A stretch of 64,000 nucleotides of DNA, taken from NCBI RefSeq assembly GCF_042610495.1, contig NZ_JBHGAP010000008.1, positions 1 through 64,000 on the forward strand, written 5' to 3'. Below are positions 34,066 through 43,549 of this stretch, piece after piece. The position numbers and the translations under genes were made by a program. The notes beneath the pieces were generated by a model. That model saw nothing but the letters and a program-made list of their open reading frames with translations. It did no database searches and was not told where the DNA came from. Numbering within the stretch: the stretch's first letter is position 1; the number at the start of each line of letters is the position of its first letter. Origin of the DNA: RU20A sp042610495. Lineage in GTDB: Bacteria > Pseudomonadota > Alphaproteobacteria > Rhizobiales > Rhizobiaceae.

Positions 34066-34467
34066 ATGAAGAAGACCCTGCTTCATGCCCTGCTTTCCGC
34101 AGGTGCCCTCGCCTCCATGCTGGCCGCAAGCGCCCATGCCGACACCGGGCGGCTGAGCGCCGAAGACATCCGCCGCGACATTGTGGGTCGGACCATCTAT
34201 CTCGCCGCGCCGGTCGGCGGAGAGTTTCCGCTGAACTATCGCACCAATGGCGTCGTCGACGGCGACGGACAGGCGCTCGGCCTCGGCAAGTTCATCGCCC
34301 CGAAGGACAAGGGCAAATGGTGGATCGACGGCGACCGCCTCTGCCAGCAGTTCAACGTCTGGTATGACGGCGCGCCGATGTGCTTCGAACTCAGCCGCAC
34401 CGAACCCGGCAAGGTCAAATGGGTGCGCGATAACGGCCAGACCGGCGTGGCGCGCATCGGAAACTGA
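34066..34467 (+). CDS. Periplasmic protein of unknown function
   Basis: A 133-residue protein with signal peptide MKKTLLHALLSAGALASMLAASAHA (cleavage before DTGRL). The mature part looks beta-rich and enzyme-inhibitor- or domain-like: IVGRTIYLAAPVGGEFPLNY, then GLGKFIAPKDKGKWWIDGDR, and LCQQFNVWYDGAPMCFELSR with two cysteines likely forming a disulphide. This GKWWIDGDRLCQQF pattern is common in small exported rhizobial proteins. A terminator follows. I do not recognise a function. Confidence 0.8.
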   Translation: MKKTLLHALLSAGALASMLAASAHADTGRLSAEDIRRDIVGRTIYLAAPVGGEFPLNYRTNGVVDGDGQALGLGKFIAPKDKGKWWIDGDRLCQQFNVWYDGAPMCFELSRTEPGKVKWVRDNGQTGVARIGN

Positions 34468-34509
34468 AGCCGGGAGGCGCTCTTCCAACGGAGCAATGAC
34501 CGGTGAATC

Positions 34510-34541
34510 GAAAGGGCCCACCAGTCGGCGGGCCCTTTCTC
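34510..34541 (+). terminator. Rho-independent terminator
   Basis: GAAAGGGCCC (34510-34519) pairs with GGGCCCTTTC (34530-34539), followed by a short T-rich run. Confidence 0.8.
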
Positions 34542-34560
34542 ATTTCCGTCGCTGTCAGCC

Positions 34561-34905
34561 TCAGATGGCGGCGACGACGATGACTTCCACCAGATATTCC
34601 GGGGCTGCGAGCTTCGATTCGCCGGTGGCGCGGGCAGGCGTGTGGCCGGCGGGCACCCACTTGTCCCAGACGGCGTTCATCTTGGCGAAATCGGCGATGT
34701 CGGCGAGCCAGATCTGGGCGGTGAGGATCTTGGTCTTGTCGGTGCCGGCGAGCGCGAGCAGGCGATCGACCTCTGCCAGAGCCTGCGCGGTCTGGGTTGC
34801 GACGTCATGGCCGGCTTCTCCGACCTGGCCGGCGAGGTAGGCAATGCCGTTGTGGACAACGGCCTGGCTCATGCGGGGGCCGACTTCATAGCGCGTGATG
34901 GACAT
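34561..34905 (-). CDS. RidA family protein (Rid/YER057c/UK114)
   Basis: A 114-residue trimeric-fold protein. RidA proteins hydrolyse reactive enamine/imine intermediates released by PLP enzymes. Visible: MSQAVVHNGIAYLAGQVGEAG, the QTAQALAEVDRLLALAGTDKTKIL helix and strand, and YLVEVIVVAAI at the end. The catalytic arginine region is PARATGESKLAAPEYLVE, where the usual R-x-x-x-x-V order is slightly changed, so it may be a Rid subfamily other than RidA proper. ATG 34905 has AGGA upstream. Monocistronic. Confidence 0.88.
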   Translation of the reverse strand: MSITRYEVGPRMSQAVVHNGIAYLAGQVGEAGHDVATQTAQALAEVDRLLALAGTDKTKILTAQIWLADIADFAKMNAVWDKWVPAGHTPARATGESKLAAPEYLVEVIVVAAI

Positions 34906-35163
34906 GGTTTTTTCCTGCTCGGCGCGGGACCGGCTGGCTCCGGGACCACGCGAATGGTGCGGTTTTCGGCGGCCGGCGGCTGGTGCGCGCGTCCGTCCGG
35001 GTGGCGGCGCCGGGCGCTTTTGCCCGGCTGCCGCTCCTCTAGCGGATTCCGCCGTCAATGCAAACTGCCGCGACTGGTCGAGGCGCGCCGCGCCGGCCTT
35101 GCCCACAGGCAAACAGCCGATGACGGACAGCGACGCCGAGACGCAGCCAGTCGCGCGCGCCGG

Positions 35164-35987
<824 letters not shown>

Positions 35988-35991
<4 letters not shown>

Positions 35992-36842
35992 CGCACCGCT
36001 CCTTCGAAAATGTCCTTGTCGGTCAGGAATTCGCCGATCGTGGGCAGGCGATCGCCGGTGGCATTGTCGGGAAGTGCCGAGAGAAGGGCGCGGGTATAGG
36101 CGCTCTTCGGGTTTTCGAAGAGGGTCAGCACGTCCGCCTCCTCGATCTTGCGGCCCTTGTACTGCACGATCACGCGATCGGCGGTTTCGGCCACCACGCC
36201 CATATTGTGGGTGATCATGATGAGGCCCATGCCATGCTCGGCCTGCAGTTTCATCAGGAGATCGAGGATCTGCTTCTGGATCGTCACGTCCAGCGCGGTC
36301 GTCGGCTCGTCGGCAATCAGGAGCTTCGGATTGCAGGCAAGCGCGGTGGCGATCATCACGCGCTGGCACTGGCCGCCCGACATCTGGTGCGGGAAGCTCG
36401 CGAGACGATCTTCCGGATTGGGAATGCCCACCAGCCTGAAGAGCTCGATTGCCCGGTCATGGCGCGCCTTCTTGCCGAGATCGGTGTGCTGCTTCAAGAC
36501 CTCCTCGATCTGGAAGCCGACGGTGAAGCAGGGATTGAGGCTCGCGACCGGCTCCTGGAAGATCATGGCGATCTCCTTGCCGATGATCTTGCGGCGCTCG
36601 GAGGCCGACATGGTCAGCATGTCGCGGCCGTTGAAGGTCAGCACATCGGCCGAGACCTTCGCGGTCCAGGGCAGAAGGCCCATGGCCGCCAGCATGGAGA
36701 CCGATTTTCCGGAGCCGGATTCGCCGACGATCGCCAGCACTTCACCCGCATTGACCGACAGCGACACGCCATCGACGGCCCGGAAGGGCCCGGTGGCGGT
36801 ATCGAACTCGACGACGAGATTCTTGATTTCGAGAAGGGACAT
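35988..36842 (-). CDS. dppD: Dipeptide ABC transporter ATPase (DppD-like)
   Basis: A 284-residue ATPase: Walker A GESGSGKSV, Q-loop IFQEPVASLNPCFTVG, signature MSGGQCQRVMIA (Cys in place of the usual Arg after Gln), Walker B LLIADEPTTALD, H-loop MITHNMGV. It lacks the four C-terminal cysteines of the E. coli protein. Its start codon shares one base with the stop of the unknown membrane-protein gene upstream (TGATG), and its stop overlaps dppF, so translation is coupled along the operon. Confidence 0.93.
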
Positions 36843-37690
36843 CAGGCGTGTCTCCCCTTTTGAGGCGTCATGGCCGGCAACAGGCGGGGCAATGCCCCCA
36901 CGCGGTTGATTGCGGCATGCGCGATTACGATATAGAATGCAGGACGTTCGGGGCTAACAGGAGATCCTTCCATGAGACCGCCCATTCTGCCACCGCTGAT
37001 CTGACCCGGCGCCAGCGCGCCCGGCTCGCCTGGCACCTCAGCCGGGCACCGCGTGAGAGCCGGAAGGCCTTGCGCCAGCGACAGACCGAAACTGCCAGCC
37101 AGAACCGCAAGCCCGATCGAGCAGGCGACGAGCAGCCCGCGATAGAAGCGGCGCCGATCGATGCTGGCATTCAATGCGTTCAGCGTGACGTTTCCTTCCG
37201 AGACCACGATCTTGGCTGAGGCAACGGCCTGGGCAAAAATCTCGACCTTGCGATCGGTGCCCAGCGCCTCGTAGCGTTCGCTTTCGAAGGCGGCGAGCAG
37301 CGTGTCGAACTGGGCGCTGGCCTTGTAATAGTCGATCACGGCCTGAAGCGGCTGCTCAGGCAGACGGGTGATGTCCTTGCGGATCTGATCGAAGGCGGCG
37401 TTTTCGCGAACCAGCGGAATGAAGTGACGGTAATCCGGCTCCGTCTCGTAGCGATGGCGCAGCCGCGCCACGAGCCGGTCGTCCGCATAGGCCGTCTGGG
37501 CCTTTACGTTTCCCGACACTTCGGCCCGCAGCGCAATCAGCCGCTCGAGTTCAGCACCCCAGACGGCGAGATAGTGGAGCATGCCGCCGATCAGGCTCTT
37601 TCCGAGCCAGCCGGCAGCCGCCACCGTCGTCGCGATCAGCGCGGCGACGACGGCCCCTCCCCCGCTCTGAAGAAGCAGCGTGCAGAGCAT
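36842..37690 (-). CDS. Unknown two-span membrane protein embedded in the dpp operon
   Basis: A 282-residue protein, not a known part of Dpp systems. One hydrophobic segment is at residues 9-30 (GGAVVAALIATTVAAAGWLG) and another near 190-212 (GLLVACSIGLAVLAGSFGLSLA). Between lies a charged, helical domain (LVARLRHRYETEPDYRHFIP, then LPEQPLQAVIDYYKASAQFD). The C-terminal 60 residues are Pro/Gly-rich. It shares TGATG junctions with dppC before it and dppD after it, so it is made with the transporter. I do not recognise a family; a structural or regulatory accessory role is only a guess. Confidence 0.7.
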   Translation of the reverse strand: MLCTLLLQSGGGAVVAALIATTVAAAGWLGKSLIGGMLHYLAVWGAELERLIALRAEVSGNVKAQTAYADDRLVARLRHRYETEPDYRHFIPLVRENAAFDQIRKDITRLPEQPLQAVIDYYKASAQFDTLLAAFESERYEALGTDRKVEIFAQAVASAKIVVSEGNVTLNALNASIDRRRFYRGLLVACSIGLAVLAGSFGLSLAQGLPALTRCPAEVPGEPGALAPGQISGGRMGGLMEGSPVSPERPAFYIVIAHAAINRVGALPRLLPAMTPQKGRHA

Positions 37691-38580
37691 CACGACCTCT
37701 TCAGCTTGGGATCGAGCGCATCGCGCAGGCCGTCGCCCATCAGGTTGATGGCGAGAACGGTGATGAGGATGGCAAGGCCCGGGAAGGTGACGACCCACCA
37801 GGCGCGCTGGATGAACTCGCGGGCTTCGGCGAGCATGGTGCCCCATTCCGGCGTCGGCGGCTGGGCGCCCATGCCGAGGAAGCCCAGCGCCGCCGCATCG
37901 AGGATGGCGGCGGAGAAGGCGAGCGTCGCCTGCACGATGAGGGGTGCGAGACAGTTCGGCAGGATCGTCAGGAACATGAGCCGCAGCGTGCCGGCACCGG
38001 CCACCTGCGAGGCGATGACGTAGTCCTTGGTCTTTTCCGTCATCACGGCCGCCCTCGTCAGGCGCACGAAATGCGGCTGGTTGACGAGCGCGATGGCGAT
38101 CATGGCATTGACGAGACCGGGACCGAGCACCGCGACCAGCACGAGGGCGAGCAGCAGCGACGGGAAGGCCAAAATGATATCCATGACGCGCATGATGGTC
38201 GTATCGACCCAGCCGCGGAAATAGCCGGCGACGAGGCCGATCAGCACGCCCGAGAGCACCGACAGCGTGACGACCACGACGCCGATGAAGAGCGAGAAGC
38301 GGGCGCCGTAGATGAGGCGCGAGAGGATGTCGCGCCCGACCGCATCGGTGCCGAGCGGGAAGGCCCACTGGCCGCCTTCCATGAAGACCGGCGGGAGCAA
38401 CAGGATGTCGCGGTTCTGCCCGCTCGGATCATGCGGCGCGACAAAGGGCGCGAAGACGGCGACGAAGAGCACGACGAGGAAGATCCCCAGCCCGATGACG
38501 GCGCCCTTGTTGCGCGAGAAATAGTACCAGAACTCCGAAAGGCCGGAGGGGGGCACGGTGCCGGTGTCGACGGTGGCCAT
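37690..38580 (-). CDS. dppC: Dipeptide ABC transporter permease (DppC-like)
   Basis: A 296-residue permease with N-terminal OppC segment (RNKGAVIGLGIFLVVLFVAVFAP), LGTDAVGRDILSRLIYGARFSL, five further helices and the EAA loop (KDYVIASQVAGAGTLRLMFLTILPN). It ends with INLMGDGLRDALDPKLKRS, typical of DppC. It is 10 bp downstream of dppB and its stop shares a base with the start of the unknown membrane-protein gene. Confidence 0.94.
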   Translation of the reverse strand: MATVDTGTVPPSGLSEFWYYFSRNKGAVIGLGIFLVVLFVAVFAPFVAPHDPSGQNRDILLLPPVFMEGGQWAFPLGTDAVGRDILSRLIYGARFSLFIGVVVVTLSVLSGVLIGLVAGYFRGWVDTTIMRVMDIILAFPSLLLALVLVAVLGPGLVNAMIAIALVNQPHFVRLTRAAVMTEKTKDYVIASQVAGAGTLRLMFLTILPNCLAPLIVQATLAFSAAILDAAALGFLGMGAQPPTPEWGTMLAEAREFIQRAWWVVTFPGLAILITVLAINLMGDGLRDALDPKLKRS

Positions 38581-38590
38581 GGCGAACCTC

Positions 38591-39595
38591 CTACTTGCGG
38601 ATGCGCGGATTGATCAGCCCATAGAGCAGATCGACCGCGAGATTGACGAACATGATGACGGCGGCAATCAGCATCAGCCCGCCCTGCACGACGGCGTAGT
38701 CGCGCTTGAAGACGCTGTCGACCATCCACTTGCCGATGCCCGGCCAGGAGAAGATCGTCTCCGTCAGGATCGCGCCGGCGAGCAGTACGCCGACCTGAAG
38801 GCCGATCGTGGTGATGACGGGGATCATGGCATTGCGCAACGCATGGACGCCGATGACGCGGAAGGGCGACATGCCCTTGGCACGCGCCGTGCGCACATAG
38901 TCTTCGCCGAGCACCTCCAGCATGGCCGAGCGCGTCTGGCGCGCGATGACGGCGAGCGGGATGGTGGCCAGCACGATGGTCGGCAGGATGAGATAGGTGA
39001 CCGCCGACTTGAAGGCGCCGGCCTGGCCGGACAGCAGGCTGTCGATCAGCATGAAGCCGGTGACGGGCGGGAAGAAGTACATCAGCGAAATGCGGCCCGA
39101 GACGGGCGTCCAGCCGAGATAGCCGGAGAAGAAGATGATGAGCAGCAGGCCCCACCAGAAGATCGGCATGGAATAGCCGACAAGCGCGGTGCCCATGATG
39201 GTCTGGTCGAGCCATGTCCCGCGTTTGACGGCGGCGAGCACGCCGGCGGGAACGCCGAGCAGCACGGCAAGGATGATGGCACAGAGCGACAGCTCCACCG
39301 TTGCCGGGAAGAGCTGCATGAAATCGTCGAAGACGGGCCGCTTCGTGACGATGGAGCTGCCAAAATCGCCGGTGACGAGATTGCCGAGGTAATCCAGATA
39401 CTGGACGTAAAGCGGCCGGTCGAGGCCGAGTTCGTGCATGATCTCCGCATGGCGCTCCGGCGCCATCACGCGCTCGCCCGACATCAGCATCACGGGATCG
39501 CCGGGCAGGAGGCGAATGAAGGAGAAGGCAATGATGGAGACCCCGATGAAGGTCGGGATCAGGACGGCAAGCCGTCCGAGAAGAAAGCGAAACAT
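38591..39595 (-). CDS. dppB: Dipeptide ABC transporter permease (DppB-like)
   Basis: A 334-residue permease opening with MFRFLLGRLAVLIPTFIGVS and the LPGDPVMLMSGE periplasmic motif. The EAA loop is GEDYVRTARAKGMSPFRVIGVHALRNAMIPV. It pairs with DppC. The 102-bp gap from dppA contains a strong hairpin that likely lowers permease expression relative to the binding protein. Confidence 0.94.
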   Translation of the reverse strand: MFRFLLGRLAVLIPTFIGVSIIAFSFIRLLPGDPVMLMSGERVMAPERHAEIMHELGLDRPLYVQYLDYLGNLVTGDFGSSIVTKRPVFDDFMQLFPATVELSLCAIILAVLLGVPAGVLAAVKRGTWLDQTIMGTALVGYSMPIFWWGLLLIIFFSGYLGWTPVSGRISLMYFFPPVTGFMLIDSLLSGQAGAFKSAVTYLILPTIVLATIPLAVIARQTRSAMLEVLGEDYVRTARAKGMSPFRVIGVHALRNAMIPVITTIGLQVGVLLAGAILTETIFSWPGIGKWMVDSVFKRDYAVVQGGLMLIAAVIMFVNLAVDLLYGLINPRIRK

Positions 39596-39622
39596 GGAGC
39601 CAACATCCCTGTTTTTATGGGA

Positions 39623-39657
39623 AAAGCCGGCGGCCCGTGTTTGTCGGGCCGCCGGCT
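39623..39657 (-). terminator. Hairpin between dppA and dppB
   Basis: AGCCGGCGGCCCG (39625-39637) pairs perfectly with CGGGCCGCCGGCT (39645-39657); on the minus strand the stem is followed by TTTT. In binding-protein operons such an element acts as a partial terminator or mRNA stabiliser after the first gene. Confidence 0.85.
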
Positions 39658-39697
39658 CAACACGCTCTTTGCGGCGTGTATGGTGTAAGACCGTCGG

Positions 39698-41293
39698 TTA
39701 CTCGGCGATATCGACGCCGTCGAAGCGGTGAACGCCGACCGGGTCCATCTGGTAGCCGGAGACCTTCTTGCTCATCGGAACGGATTCGATGGAATGGTCG
39801 ATCGTGTTCCACGGCGCCTCGCGCTTGAAGACGACCTGGGCCTCTTCATAGAGCTTGGTGCGTTCGGCAATGTCGGAGGTTTCCTTCGCCTTGGTGACGA
39901 GGTCCTCGAATTCCTTGTTGCACCACTGGGCGCGGTTGTTGCCGCCGACCGCATCGCAGCCGAGCAGCGTATCGAGGAAGTTGTCCGGATCGCCGTTGTC
40001 GCCCGTCCAGCCGAGAATGACGGCGCCGTCGCGGTCTTTCTCCTTGGAGAGCTTCAGATATTCGGCCCACTCATGGGTGACGATCTCGACCTTGACGCCG
40101 ATGGCGGCGAGGTCGGCCTGCATGAGTTCGGCCGCGCGGCGGGCGTTCAGCATGTAGGGACGCGATACGGGCATGGCCCAGATCTTCATCGACAGATCCT
40201 TGACGCCGGCAGCCTCGAGCGCCTTCTTGGCGGCTTCGGGGTCGTACTTGTCGTCTTCGATCTTGTCGTTATAGGACCACATGGTCGGCGGGATCGGGTT
40301 CTTGGCAACCTTGGCGGCGCCCTGGAACACGGCGTCCACGATCGCCTGCTTATTGATCGCCTGGTTCAGCGCCTTGCGCACCTCCGGCTTGTCGAAGGGA
40401 GCCTGGGTCGTGTTGTAGGCGAGATAGGCGACGTTCAGGCCTTCCTTCTCGAGAACCGTCAGGTTCGGATCCTTCTTGAGATCCGGCACGTCGGCGGCAT
40501 TCGGATAGGGCATGATGTGGCATTCGCCGGCCTTCAGCTTCTGGGCGCGAACTGCGGCATCCGGGGTGATGGCGAAGACGAGGTCGTCGATCGGCTGCTT
40601 GCCGGCCCAGTAGTCCGGGTTGGCCTTGTAGCGGATCACGGCATCGGCCTGGTAGGCGACGAAGGTGAAGGGACCGGTGCCCAGCGGCTGCTGGTTCATC
40701 AGTTCCATCTTGCCGTCGGCCTGCAGCTTGTCGGCATATTCCTTGGAAACGATGGAGGCGAAGTCCATGCCGAGGTTGGCGAGGAAAGGCGCCTCCGGCT
40801 TGTTGAGAACGAACTTGACGGTGAGGTCATCCACCTTCTCGATCGACTTCAGAAGCTCCGGCAGGCCCATGCCGGCGAAATACTCCCAGGAGGCGCCGGC
40901 GACGTACTTGTTCCAGGCGTTGTCGGCCTTGTACTGGCGCTCGAAGGAGAAGATCACGTCGTCGGCGTTGAGCTCGCGGGTCGGCGTGAAATAGTCGGTC
41001 GTCTGGAACTTCACGCCCGGACGCAGCTTGAAGGTGTATTCAAGACCGTCCGGCGAAATGGTCCAGCTTTCGGCCAGGCCCGGCTCGACCTCGGTCGAAC
41101 CCTTCTTGAATTCGACGAGGCGGTTGTAGACGGTGCGCGAGGAGGCGTCGAAGGTCGTGCCGGCGGTGTAGAGCGCGGAGTCGAAGCCTTCCGGCGATCC
41201 TTCCGAGCAGTAGACCAGCGTCTTCGACCAGGCGGTGCCAGCCATCAGTCCCGCGAGAGCCGTCGCGGCAAGGAGAGTGGTGAGCTTCTTCAT
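39698..41293 (-). CDS. dppA: Dipeptide ABC transporter, periplasmic binding protein (DppA-like)
   Basis: A 531-residue family 5 solute-binding protein. Signal peptide MKKLTTLLAATALAGLMAGTAWS, then KTLVYCSEGSPEGFDSALYT as in DppA. Further marks: VEFKKGSTEVEPGLAESW, ADDVIFSFERQY, VRKALNQAINKQAIV, GWTGDNGDPDNFL. A cysteine pair in CSEG and GECHIMP is seen in E. coli DppA-like proteins. ATG 41293 has GGAAG upstream. It heads the operon dppA-B-C-x-D-F. It should bind dipeptides; haem precursors are an alternative known for DppA. Confidence 0.94.
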   Translation of the reverse strand: MKKLTTLLAATALAGLMAGTAWSKTLVYCSEGSPEGFDSALYTAGTTFDASSRTVYNRLVEFKKGSTEVEPGLAESWTISPDGLEYTFKLRPGVKFQTTDYFTPTRELNADDVIFSFERQYKADNAWNKYVAGASWEYFAGMGLPELLKSIEKVDDLTVKFVLNKPEAPFLANLGMDFASIVSKEYADKLQADGKMELMNQQPLGTGPFTFVAYQADAVIRYKANPDYWAGKQPIDDLVFAITPDAAVRAQKLKAGECHIMPYPNAADVPDLKKDPNLTVLEKEGLNVAYLAYNTTQAPFDKPEVRKALNQAINKQAIVDAVFQGAAKVAKNPIPPTMWSYNDKIEDDKYDPEAAKKALEAAGVKDLSMKIWAMPVSRPYMLNARRAAELMQADLAAIGVKVEIVTHEWAEYLKLSKEKDRDGAVILGWTGDNGDPDNFLDTLLGCDAVGGNNRAQWCNKEFEDLVTKAKETSDIAERTKLYEEAQVVFKREAPWNTIDHSIESVPMSKKVSGYQMDPVGVHRFDGVDIAE

Positions 41294-41413
41294 GAATTGC
41301 TTCCCAGTTTGTTCTTGCTTCTTTTGGTTCAGAGCCGGCACAGGTCCCCCTGCTCGGTCAGGCCGGGATGGAACGACATTTGCTGTCGCTTTGCAAGAAG
41401 CCGCCCGGCGAAA

Positions 41414-41442
41414 TTTATCCAAGCGGAAAAAATTCACGACAA
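41414..41442 (-). promoter_or_regulatory. Candidate sigma-70 promoter of the dpp operon
   Basis: On the minus strand TTGTCG (41442-41437), 17 bp, GATAAA (41419-41414). It stands about 120 bp before the dppA start. The match is moderate. Confidence 0.4.
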
Positions 41443-41583
41443 AGTTAGGGTAGTCTAATTTTCTTTTTTGCCGGACAATTGCCTCCCGGTTTTCTCAGCA
41501 ATAAGTTCAGGTTCCAAGAAGTAGCCGTTGCCTTACAAATATTGCGCGGTACATTCGATGAAAGGGATGGGAGCGGGAATGAC

Positions 41584-42297
41584 GTGGCAGGTATTCTGAA
41601 GAACCACCGCCGGTACGACCTTGAGCGGGATTTGGACAAGGCCCTGAACCGGGTCGATTTCTTCCGCATCTTTCGTGCCATGGCGCTGCGGTACGGCTTC
41701 GATCATTTCGGTATCGTTCATTTGACCAATGACAGCGATGCAAGCCTGCTTTCGGGCCGCCTCATCCTGCACGACCTGCCGTCGGGGATGGCGGAGGAAT
41801 ATGACAAGCGGCATCGCTTCAGCGAATCCCTCGTCTACGAGAGCCTGGTGACATCGGCCATTCCATCCATCTGGACGCCATCGGATGCCGGCATGGATGC
41901 CGGGCGCAACCTGCTTCGCCAGCTTGGCTTCGACCTGATGATGTGCGTGCCGGTCGCCGCCCCGACATCGGGCAGCCGCTACGGTGTCGTCTATCTCGGC
42001 GATCAGGAAGAGCTTGCGCAGGCGCAGGTTGCAGCCCTCTGTTACGAGACGGTCTGCGCCTTCGACTTCTTCTACCGCGTGGCGCTGGCCAGCAAGGCCG
42101 GCATGGGGCTGACGCCGCGCGAAACGGAAATTCTCCGCTGGATCTCCTATGGCAAGACCGCCAGCGAGATCGCGCTCATCGTCTCGGTTTCCGAGCATAC
42201 CGTCAACTCGCACACGGCGACGATCCTGAAGAAGCTCAACGTCGTGAACCGCACGCAGATGGTCGCCAAGGCCATCCGGGAAAGAATCATCCAATGA
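41584..42297 (+). CDS. LuxR-family regulator without a partner synthase (LuxR solo)
   Basis: From GTG 41584 (GGAG at 41570-41573) the product is 237 residues, the usual LuxR length; longer starts lack ribosome sites. Residues 20-150 are an autoinducer-binding-like domain (FRIFRAMALRYGFDHFGIVH) and residues 170-237 a GerE helix-turn-helix (LTPRETEILRWISYGKTASE, then SEHTVNSHTATILKKLNVVN). The Asp-Pro pair normally contacting acyl-homoserine lactone is Ser-Leu in HRFSESLVYE, and the tryptophan before the tyrosine is absent, so the ligand may differ. No luxI gene is in the window. Divergent from dppA. Confidence 0.88.
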   Translation: MAGILKNHRRYDLERDLDKALNRVDFFRIFRAMALRYGFDHFGIVHLTNDSDASLLSGRLILHDLPSGMAEEYDKRHRFSESLVYESLVTSAIPSIWTPSDAGMDAGRNLLRQLGFDLMMCVPVAAPTSGSRYGVVYLGDQEELAQAQVAALCYETVCAFDFFYRVALASKAGMGLTPRETEILRWISYGKTASEIALIVSVSEHTVNSHTATILKKLNVVNRTQMVAKAIRERIIQ

Positions 42298-42451
42298 ACC
42301 GGCTTCACGGCGCCGCCGGTGTGCGGCATGATCCGGCATCCCGTCCGCGGGCCGCAGGGGATCTGACAAATATCAACTTTAGCTATATCTTTTTCAGAAA
42401 AATGAGCAACGATCGGGATTGGACGATACAGATTCCGGACCGGAAACCGCG

Positions 42452-42874
42452 ATGACTGCACACACCCCGAGCACCGACACCCTGATGTCCGATACGATCA
42501 AGATCCTGCTCGTCGATGACGATCGCAATGAAGAAGTGATCCTGCGCCGGATCGCGTCGAAGGTGACCACCCATACGATCGAGCTGCATTACAGCGAGAC
42601 GATCGCCGAGGCTTTGGCCTTCATTCGCGAGAGCAACGACATTCGCCTCGTGCTGATGGACAACAGGCTGATGCCGACGGTCGACTTTCGTGAAAGCGTG
42701 CCGGCCCTGCGTCAGGCAGGCTTCATCGGGCCGGTCGGGGTCATCTCGTCATCGCTCGACGATCCCTATTTCCAGGCCTTCGAGGATTATGGCGTCGATT
42801 TCCGGATCGACAAATCAGAGCTCGATCCGGCTGCGGTGGAATTTCTCGTGCGGGAATATGTGATCCGGGATTAG
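42452..42874 (+). CDS. Single-domain response regulator
   Basis: A stand-alone CheY-like receiver of about 140 residues (ATG 42452; ATG 42485 also possible). It starts IKILLVDDDRNEEVILRRIA with the acidic pocket, has the phosphoacceptor in LVLMDNRLMPTVDF and the conserved lysine in DFRIDKSELD. The switch serines lie in GVISSSLDD. No output domain follows. It lies 154 bp after the LuxR gene on the same strand and converges on rirA. Its kinase and target are unknown. Confidence 0.85.
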   Translation: MTAHTPSTDTLMSDTIKILLVDDDRNEEVILRRIASKVTTHTIELHYSETIAEALAFIRESNDIRLVLMDNRLMPTVDFRESVPALRQAGFIGPVGVISSSLDDPYFQAFEDYGVDFRIDKSELDPAAVEFLVREYVIRD

Positions 42875-42915
42875 GATCGCGACGCGATAAAGAGGCGCGT
42901 TCCCGGATTTTGGCC

Positions 42916-43380
42916 CTAGGCGGCCGTCGTCTGCTTGGCGACGGGCTCATCCAGGCCGAGCAGGAAGTTGATCTGCGGGCGGGCCTTGACGAGATCGTCG
43001 ATCGAATATTGCTGCAGCACCTCGAAGAAGGCGTTGAGCGCCTTGCGCAGCGCCGAGTTCAGCCCGCAGCTGTCGACCAGCGGGCAATCGATCTCGCCCG
43101 ATTCGAAGCATTCCGCCATGGCGAAGCTGTCTTCGGTGACCTTGACGACCTGGAACAGGCTGATCTCGGAGGCCGGGCGCGGCAGACGTACGCCGCCATT
43201 GCGGCCGCGCACGGTTTCGATGAGGCCGGCCTTGTTGAGCGGCTGCAGGATCTTGAACAGGAAGAGTTCGGAAACGCCGTAGGCCTTGGCGATTTCGGGA
43301 ACGCGGCTCAGTTTGTCGCCGTTGGCGGCGCAATACATCAGCATCCGCACCGCGTAATTGGTCTGTTTGGTGAGGCGCAT
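42916..43380 (-). CDS. rirA: RirA, Rrf2-family iron-responsive regulator
   Basis: RirA is the main repressor of iron uptake genes in Rhizobiaceae and senses iron through an Fe-S cluster. The 154-residue product starts MRLTKQTNYAVRMLMYCAAN and has the winged helix at residues 25-65 (SRVPEIAKAYGVSELFLFKI, then ETVRGRNGGVRLPRPA). The three cluster cysteines are Cys91, Cys99 and Cys105 (AECFESGEIDCPLVDSCGLN). It is divergent from a ferric-iron binding protein gene that is likely a target. An Irr-type palindrome lies in its promoter region. Confidence 0.97.
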   Translation of the reverse strand: MRLTKQTNYAVRMLMYCAANGDKLSRVPEIAKAYGVSELFLFKILQPLNKAGLIETVRGRNGGVRLPRPASEISLFQVVKVTEDSFAMAECFESGEIDCPLVDSCGLNSALRKALNAFFEVLQQYSIDDLVKARPQINFLLGLDEPVAKQTTAA

Positions 43381-43427
43381 CGCTCGCTCCTTGGCCGTCT
43401 CGTTCCCTGATATAGGCGCTTCTGCAG

Positions 43428-43444
43428 TTTGGAACAATTCCAAA
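43428..43444. promoter_or_regulatory. Irr-box (ICE)-like palindrome upstream of rirA
   Basis: TTTGGAA-CAA-TTCCAAA is a perfect 7-3-7 dyad 48 bp before rirA. The Irr iron-control element is about TTTAGAA-N3-TTCTAAA; this differs by one symmetric substitution per arm. Irr control of rirA is known in Agrobacterium; binding here is inferred. Confidence 0.55.
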
Positions 43445-43480
43445 AGCGAAATCACTTCTCCTTCAACTCAAGTTTTCCTG

Positions 43481-43509
43481 TTGACGCCCGGATTGGCCTC
43501 CGCTTAAAG
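43481..43509 (+). promoter_or_regulatory. Candidate promoter of the iron-binding protein gene
   Basis: TTGACG (43481-43486), 17 bp, TTAAAG (43504-43509), 41 bp upstream of the ATG at 43550. Good -35, weaker -10. Confidence 0.45.
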
Positions 43510-43549
43510 ATGAGCGCGAAAGTTAGGTTTTATACAAACGGAGAGAGAC

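Noticed and set aside
43445..43549. RirA operator (TGA-N9-TCA) upstream of the iron-binding protein gene
   Set aside because: Only an imperfect match (TGA-N9-TTA near 43511) was found, too weak to list.
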